This document shows, piece after piece, positions 60,301 to 64,000 of a stretch of 64,000 nt of DNA; position 1 is the stretch's first letter; each line of letters begins with the position of its first letter. Both the position numbers and the translations under genes were made by a program. The stretch comes from Ahaetulla prasina (taxonomy: Eukaryota > Chordata > Lepidosauria > Squamata > Colubridae): NCBI RefSeq assembly GCF_028640845.1, contig NC_080539.1:179689459-179753458 (forward strand). Direction: 5' to 3'. The notes below the pieces were generated by a model. It worked only from the letters and a program-made list of their open reading frames with translations. It was not told where the DNA came from and did not search any database.

Positions 60301-63141
60301 AACAATAGAACTGGAAAGATCACTTGGACTTCAAACAACAAGAAAAATCAAATACTTAGGGATATGGTTGTCAGCACATTGCAAAGCAATAAAGGAGAAT
60401 AATTACAACAAATTATTACAAGAAACAAAAAAAGATTTAGAATTGTGGAAGAAGATGCAGCTGTCACTATTAGGAAGAATAGCAGCCGAAAGATGTCTAT
60501 ACTACCAAAATTCCTATATTTGTTTCAGACTGTTCCAGTCAAATTAGAAAAGACCTTTTTTAATGACCTTAATAAAACAATTGGAAAATTTATTTGGCAG
60601 GGGAAAAAACCTAGAATAAAAATGAAATATTTACAAGATATGAAGAGCAGAGGAGGATTCGGATTACCAAATTGGGAATTATATTATAGTGCAGCAACAC
60701 TAGTTTGGTTAAAAGACTGGATCAATTTAAAGAATAAAAGAATACTAACTATAGAAGGCCACGACCTACAGAGAGGGTGGCATGCCTTTCTGTGGGAAAC
60801 AGGCCATATGAAACAAAAGTATTTCCACAGACATTTGATTAGAGATTCCCTAATAAACAATTGGATCAAAGTTAAAAAGAAACACTATATAAAAATCCCA
60901 ATCTGGCTATCCACAATGGAAGCAATGATTCACCCAAATAATTTAGATTTGAATAAAATGCTAAAATATAAAGATCTATTAGATATTCATGGAAAATTAA
61001 AAACACTACAGGACCTCCAAGAACAAGGACTACGGGTTGACTGGTGGGCCTATCTTCAGTTACAAAATCGATACAAACAAGATATAAAAGAATATGGAAT
61101 ATATCTTAAACCACAGCAATTAGATAAAATTTTACTAGGGCCAGACAAAAAAAATATTACCCAAATTTATAAATATTTGCTAGAAGTAGAATTGGAAGAA
61201 GAAGTAGTGAAAGGATGTATGATCGCATGGGGTCAAAATATTGGACATAATATAAATTTATCAGATTGGGAGAAAATATGGAACAGAAATTATAAACTAA
61301 CCAAATCAGCAGCATACAAAGAAAATGCATATAAAATGTTCTATAGGTGGCACCTGCCCCCTTCGAGATTAGCGAAAATGTATCCCAAAATGTCTCCCAT
61401 ATGCTGGAAATGTAAAAAAAAAAGAGGAACATATTACCATATGTGGTGGTCTTGCCCAAGCACGTAAATATTGGTTAAAAATTAAAAAGTGGCTACAAGA
61501 AATCACGAATGAACAATTGGATCTAGAACCCGAACTTTTTTTATTGGGGATCTTTAAAAAAAAATACGTGAAGAGTATAAAATATTTAATACTACATATA
61601 TTAACTGCTGCTAGGATGGCCTTCGCTCAATGTTGGAAACAGCCATGTGTGCCCACAGAGAGACTTATTGTACAAAAGATTATGAATTGCGCAGAAATGG
61701 ACAAACTAACTTTGAGTCTGAAGGATAAGGAGACATCAGTATTTTATGGTATATGGGAACGGTGGTATGGATGGATGGAAAGGAGATAGGAATATTTAGT
61801 TACTAAACATAATCAATAGATAAAATAAGAACACAAATATGTATAATTTAATGTTTGTCATTATTGCATGGATTATTATTAGATGAAAAACACCACAAAT
61901 AAGCTGTTAAATGATATAAGCCTTTTTTTCCCTTTTTTTTATGCTTTTAATGTAAAAAAGTTTAATAAAGTTTAATAATAAAATTTAAAAAAAAAACTTA
62001 TTCAAATTTGGTCCCAAATTAAGATACATTTAAAACCATAAAACCCAATTAAAATTAAAAACCCAATAATAAAATCTAAAAATTCTATGCCTGTCCTGCG
62101 TGGAAAAATAGGTATGTCTTCAGCTCGCGGCGGAAGGTCTAAAGGATTGAGAGATTCTAAGATGAAAACACCTAAATGAGAACCAAAGAATCAGCTTGTA
62201 TTAATTATCTGCAAGGGAGCATTCAGTACTCTAATATGGAGGCTGCTTGGATCAAGGACAGCCACTTTAGAGCTCTTAGTTAAGTTTCTCAAATGTTGAG
62301 TTGAATGTGACCCCAATCCATATTTCTTACAAGCACTAATTACAAAAAACAAAGGGAAATATGGCTCTGCTAAGATTTAGTGCTGTTTGTTAGATATTCT
62401 GGAATGATATTGTATATTCAATAGAATAAACAATTGAATAAACATTATATTGTGGAATGAATATACACATGGGGTTGGTTTTTAAAAGATATATTTCTTT
62501 AAATATTTTTCTTTAAATATTTAAATATTTCTTTATATATTTTCTTTATATCTTTATATCTTTATATATTTTCTTTAAAAAGTGACTAGCTAGTTCTCTG
62601 AATTGACTAGCCAGGTCTCTGTGATCACTCTGTTAAGTGGATTTCTTCCTCAAAATCTTCCTCTAATGATTATTAGGATATTTTGGTGGCAGAGTTATTT
62701 ATCTTTTTGCCATGCATGATTTAGATCAGTGTTTTCTAAACAAGCCAACTTTTGGATGTATAGATTTCATTTCACAGAATTGGATGGGGAATTCTGGGAG
62801 AGGAAGTCCATATAGTTTAACATTGCCAAGGTTGAGAAATACTGATTTAGGCAAACTCTAAGGCAACAAGACTTGGAAATTAGCTAAGTATTTAAAAAAT
62901 GTTCCTTGGGTTTTGGAAGATCCAGAGGGATGATGGTAGGAAGTGCATTTCTTCACCATCAATTGAAATTTTGCATACTTTTGTTTTTCAGGAATAGTTT
63001 TTTCCCATGGTGAGAACTGGAGAGTGATGAGGCGATTTATGTTAACCACCTTACGGGACTATGGGATGGGTAAGAGGTCTATGGAAAGCAGAATAGCTGA
63101 AGAGTGCAGTTTCCTGGTAAAGAAGTTTGAATCTTATAAAG
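57174..63141 (+). CDS. CYP2-family cytochrome P450, exons 1b-3 (3' end beyond window)
   Basis: Joined exons: 57174-57356, 58460-58610 and 62992-63141, the first three of the nine usual in CYP2 genes. P450s use haem and NADPH-P450 reductase to insert oxygen into lipophilic substrates at the ER. Seen are the membrane anchor and PPGPRPLP hinge (exon 1), 'YGPIFKIQLGLQKIVVLTGY' and 'ETVKEALVDKADVFAERAPF' (exon 2), and 'SHGENWRVMRRFMLTTLRDY' and 'GMGKRSMESRIAEECSFLVK' (exon 3) with the C-helix WRxxRR that contacts the haem propionates. Phases 0, 1 and 1 agree. The haem-cysteine exon is not in the window. The exon 2 boundary is abnormal, so function is uncertain. Subfamily: possibly CYP2AC-like by position, otherwise CYP2K/CYP2-like. 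Confidence 0.85.
57371..57551 (+). other. P450 intron 1, residual unique part
   Basis: About 180 bases of single-copy sequence ending 'AACTTGTGTCTATCAATTTC', where it runs into flank block copy 4. Confidence 0.75.
57552..57918 (+). repeat. Proximal P450 flank block, copy 4 of 4 (inside intron 1)
   Basis: Starts 'TTGATAATCTTTTTGGCAAG' and ends 'ACTCAGAAGTTTA', then continues 'TATGAAAATGTATCGTCACA' as after copy 1. A promoter-flank copy now lies within intron 1 of the same gene. Confidence 0.9.
57952..58326. mobile_element. hAT element, 375 bp, copy 2, with target duplication
   Basis: Termini 'GACGGATGTCAAATTC' and 'GAGTTTGACACCCCTG'. Flanks CTGTAGAG (57944-57951) and CTGTAAAG (58327-58334), 7/8. 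Related to the element at 63479-63851. Confidence 0.9.
58335..58459 (+). mobile_element. CR1 fragment fused to P450 exon 2
   Basis: Matches 53648-53768 ('AAGAAGGTGACAAGCAACAG', 'TTTTTTGCATCTGTCTTTAC', 'AACAACAATCCAACCTATCA') apart from a short deletion at about 58393, and stops at CAG. The next base opens recognisable P450 coding sequence. The CR1 continues at 53769 but not here. Confidence 0.9.
58460..58610 (+). CDS. CYP2-family P450 exon 2, 5' edge altered
   Basis: 'YGPIFKIQLGLQKIVVLTGY', 'ETVKEALVDKADVFAERAPF' and 'PIFDEISKGF', with donor GTGAGG in phase 1. Starting at TATGG it is 151 bp, 12 less than the 163 bp typical of CYP2 exon 2, so four residues (normally an L-S-K-K-like start) would be missing. 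The preceding CAG, inside CR1-derived sequence, can act as a new acceptor and keeps the frame. The 12 bases before it (CTATCAAAACAG) happen to encode LSKQ but have no AG in front. Confidence 0.85.
58983..61990 (+). mobile_element. L1-clade LINE, 5'-truncated, 3.0 kb, 15-bp TSD
   Basis: Flanked by AAAAAACTTATTCAA at 58968-58982 and 61991-62005. It begins in the linker after the endonuclease. RT blocks: 'SSKTPGPDGFPAEFYKTIEE', 'LIPKEDTDPRLIQNYRPISL', 'NGFLPDRQ', 'QVALVFLDAQKAFDNLNWQF', 'GVRQGCPLSPLLFILSLEVL' and the catalytic 'LQAFADDLAFIIEEP'. The C-terminus has 'CWKCKKKRGTYYHMWWSCPS'. The 3' UTR ends in AATAAA-like repeats and an A-run. Single-base gaps near 59766, 60490 and 61455 break the frame, so the copy is inactive though fairly young. 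Confidence 0.93.
59395..61789 (+). pseudogene. L1 ORF2 remnant in four frame segments
   Basis: Segments 59395-59772, 59720-60547, 60445-61467 and 61517-61789 are one former coding region split by single-base indels. The first carries RT blocks 0-2, the second the FADD catalytic site and thumb, the third the C-terminal domain with the Cys/His cluster, and the fourth the last 90 residues ('AARMAFAQCWK', 'AEMDKLTLSLKDKE'). The damage is light, so a nearly intact parent element probably existed recently in this lineage. Confidence 0.88.
62727..62844. mobile_element. hAT-type foldback element, 118 bp
   Basis: Termini CAGTGTTTTCTAAACAAGCC and 'GCCAAGGTTGAGAAATACTG'. Flanks ATTTAGAT / ATTTAGGC (6/8). 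Same family as 16329 and 17961. Confidence 0.8.
62992..63141 (+). CDS. CYP2-family P450 exon 3
   Basis: 150 bp, the standard CYP2 exon 3 size. 'GIVFSHGENWRVMRRFMLTT', 'LRDYGMGKRSMESRIAEECS' and 'FLVKKFESYKG', with the C-helix WRxxRR. Acceptor TTGTTTTTCAG, donor GTGAGC, phase 1 to 1. Confidence 0.95.
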
Positions 63142-64000
63142 GTGAGCTGGTGTTTCTTCTGGGGCTCAAGAACTTATCTATCTTATGTTATCTTGAAGGG
63201 GTTGAGGTTCCTGCATGACATACTCCAAACTTCCAAACCGTAGCTCTTTTTAAATAGTTTTTATTCAACAGTTTTTACAATGCTAAAAGATAATAAAAAC
63301 TCAAATCAGGAAAAAAAATAGAAAATAGAAGAAAGCGCAAAGAGAGTGAGAGGAGAGAATGAGCGAGCAGAGAAGAAAAAGAAAAGAGATAGAAAAAAGA
63401 AAAGAATATTGAAAGAAGTGACTCCTGATCTTCCTTGCAACAATTACAGCAAAATTAATAGCTTCCTACTCCCTGTAGCAAGAGTGTCAAACTCAATTTC
63501 ATTGAAGGCTGCATCAGGATTGTGTTTGACCTTAGGGCTGTGTGTGTGTGTGTGTGTGTGTGTGGACATGGCCAGCTGGACATCACTCATGTCAGGGATG
63601 CCTGTGGCGGCCTGAACACTCTGCCAGTGAAAACAGGCTCCTGAGTTCCATTTTTGGCTGCAACGGCCTACTGCAACCCTTTGCCAGTAAAGCAGAGCTC
63701 GCGAGGGCCACATGTGGCCTTCCAAGCTCCATTTTTGCTGGCAGAGGCACCATGTGCTGGTCCTTTGCTGTTTCCAGGGCAGCCCCACAGGCCAGATCTA
63801 AGTACCTTGTGGGCCGAATTTGGCCCCTGGGTCTTGAGTTTGACACCCCTGCCCTGTAAGAGTGCACACTGGTTCACTTCTTCCCTTAACATGCCCTTTC
63901 TTATCCATTCACAAATTCAAAACTCATTGTGATTTCTGTCCAAATATCAGCCAGATTGTTCTGTCTCTTTCCCCACTTCAGACCCACGAGCTGGCCTTCA
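63142..64000 (+). other. P450 intron 3 (partial) to window end
   Basis: Contains an hAT element at 63479-63851 and A/G-rich sequence at 63310-63420. The last bases hold a possible acceptor (CCCCACTTCAG at 63971-63981), but too little follows to call exon 4. Confidence 0.7.
63479..63851. mobile_element. hAT element, 373 bp, with 8-bp TSD
   Basis: Termini CAAGAGTGTCAAACTCAA and 'TTGAGTTTGACACCCCTG' are inverted repeats. Target duplication CCCTGTAG / CCCTGTAA (7/8) at 63471-63478 and 63852-63859. A (TG)n tract lies at 63539-63563. In reverse orientation it resembles the 375-bp elements at 53265 and 57952. Confidence 0.9.

Larger units (their letters stand above)
58856..62142 (-). mobile_element. 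L2-type LINE 3' part, split by L1
   Basis: 58856-58982 carries (AAC/AAT)n, the hairpin 'ACCGCCCTTCTCCTGAAGGA' and 'CTCAGGGCGGTTAACAGCC'. 62006-62142 continues with 'ATTCTATGCCTGTCCTGCGT' and 'CTTCAGCTCGCGGCGGAAGG', matching 12365-12400. Between them lies an L1 with a 15-bp target duplication. Confidence 0.85.
58611..62991 (+). other. P450 intron 2 (4.4 kb)
   Basis: Contains an L2-type 3' end split by a 3.0-kb L1 (58983-61990), then AT-rich sequence with (TTTCTTTATAT)-like repeats at 62480-62580 and a foldback element at 62727-62844. No further exon seen. Confidence 0.85.

Noticed and set aside
63982..64000. Possible P450 exon 4 after the acceptor CCCCACTTCAG
   Set aside because: Only 19 bases remain. 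In phase they read D-P-R-A-G-L, which I cannot match to the usual start of CYP2 exon 4.

Overview
The window reads as nuclear DNA from a squamate reptile, most likely an advanced snake. Two vertebrate genes sit in a dense background of transposable elements. The species guess rests on the repeats: several CR1-type LINE copies whose tail is an (AATAG)n microsatellite next to a conserved 'TTGGCCAAGTGTGATTGG' block (the Snake1-like pattern), a Bov-B LINE tail, Sauria-type tRNA SINEs, L2- and CR1-group LINEs with (AAAT)n tails, L1 fragments, and many small hAT-type elements with 8-bp target duplications. This is recognition by eye; no database search was possible.

Layout. 1-15552: intergenic sequence upstream of RHAG, mostly decayed LINE and SINE copies, including a 215-bp solo LTR and an L2-type element that still carries a 463-codon reverse transcriptase frame. 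15553-48554 (alternative end 50562), + strand: a complete RHAG gene (Rh-associated ammonia channel). Ten coding exons with GT-AG introns and consistent phases predict a 420-residue protein with both pore histidines. Its introns hold most of the mobile elements.

46681-50710: a 2.0-kb direct tandem duplication that copies the end of RHAG intron 9, the whole last coding exon and the polyadenylation signal, so two identical terminal exons lie in series. 51330-58460: a patchwork of direct duplications of CR1 copies, a small hAT element and the 5' flank of a cytochrome P450 gene. 56334-63141 and beyond, + strand: the first three exons of a CYP2-family P450. Exon 1 is present twice in 843/840-bp tandem units, and the 5' edge of exon 2 is fused to CR1-derived sequence. 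The gene continues past the window end.

The two genes are unrelated in function: RHAG carries ammonia across the red-cell membrane, and the P450 is an ER-anchored monooxygenase. Their adjacency may match the mammalian neighbourhood where I recall a CYP2AC pseudogene near RHAG; that needs checking. The main points of interest are the duplicated RHAG terminal exon, the duplicated P450 first exon and promoter, the rebuilt P450 exon 2 boundary, and a SINE that seems to supply the branch point for RHAG exon 5. The duplications could be real structural variation or collapsed-haplotype assembly errors. I found no CRISPR array, no operon-like structure and no clearly novel multi-gene system.
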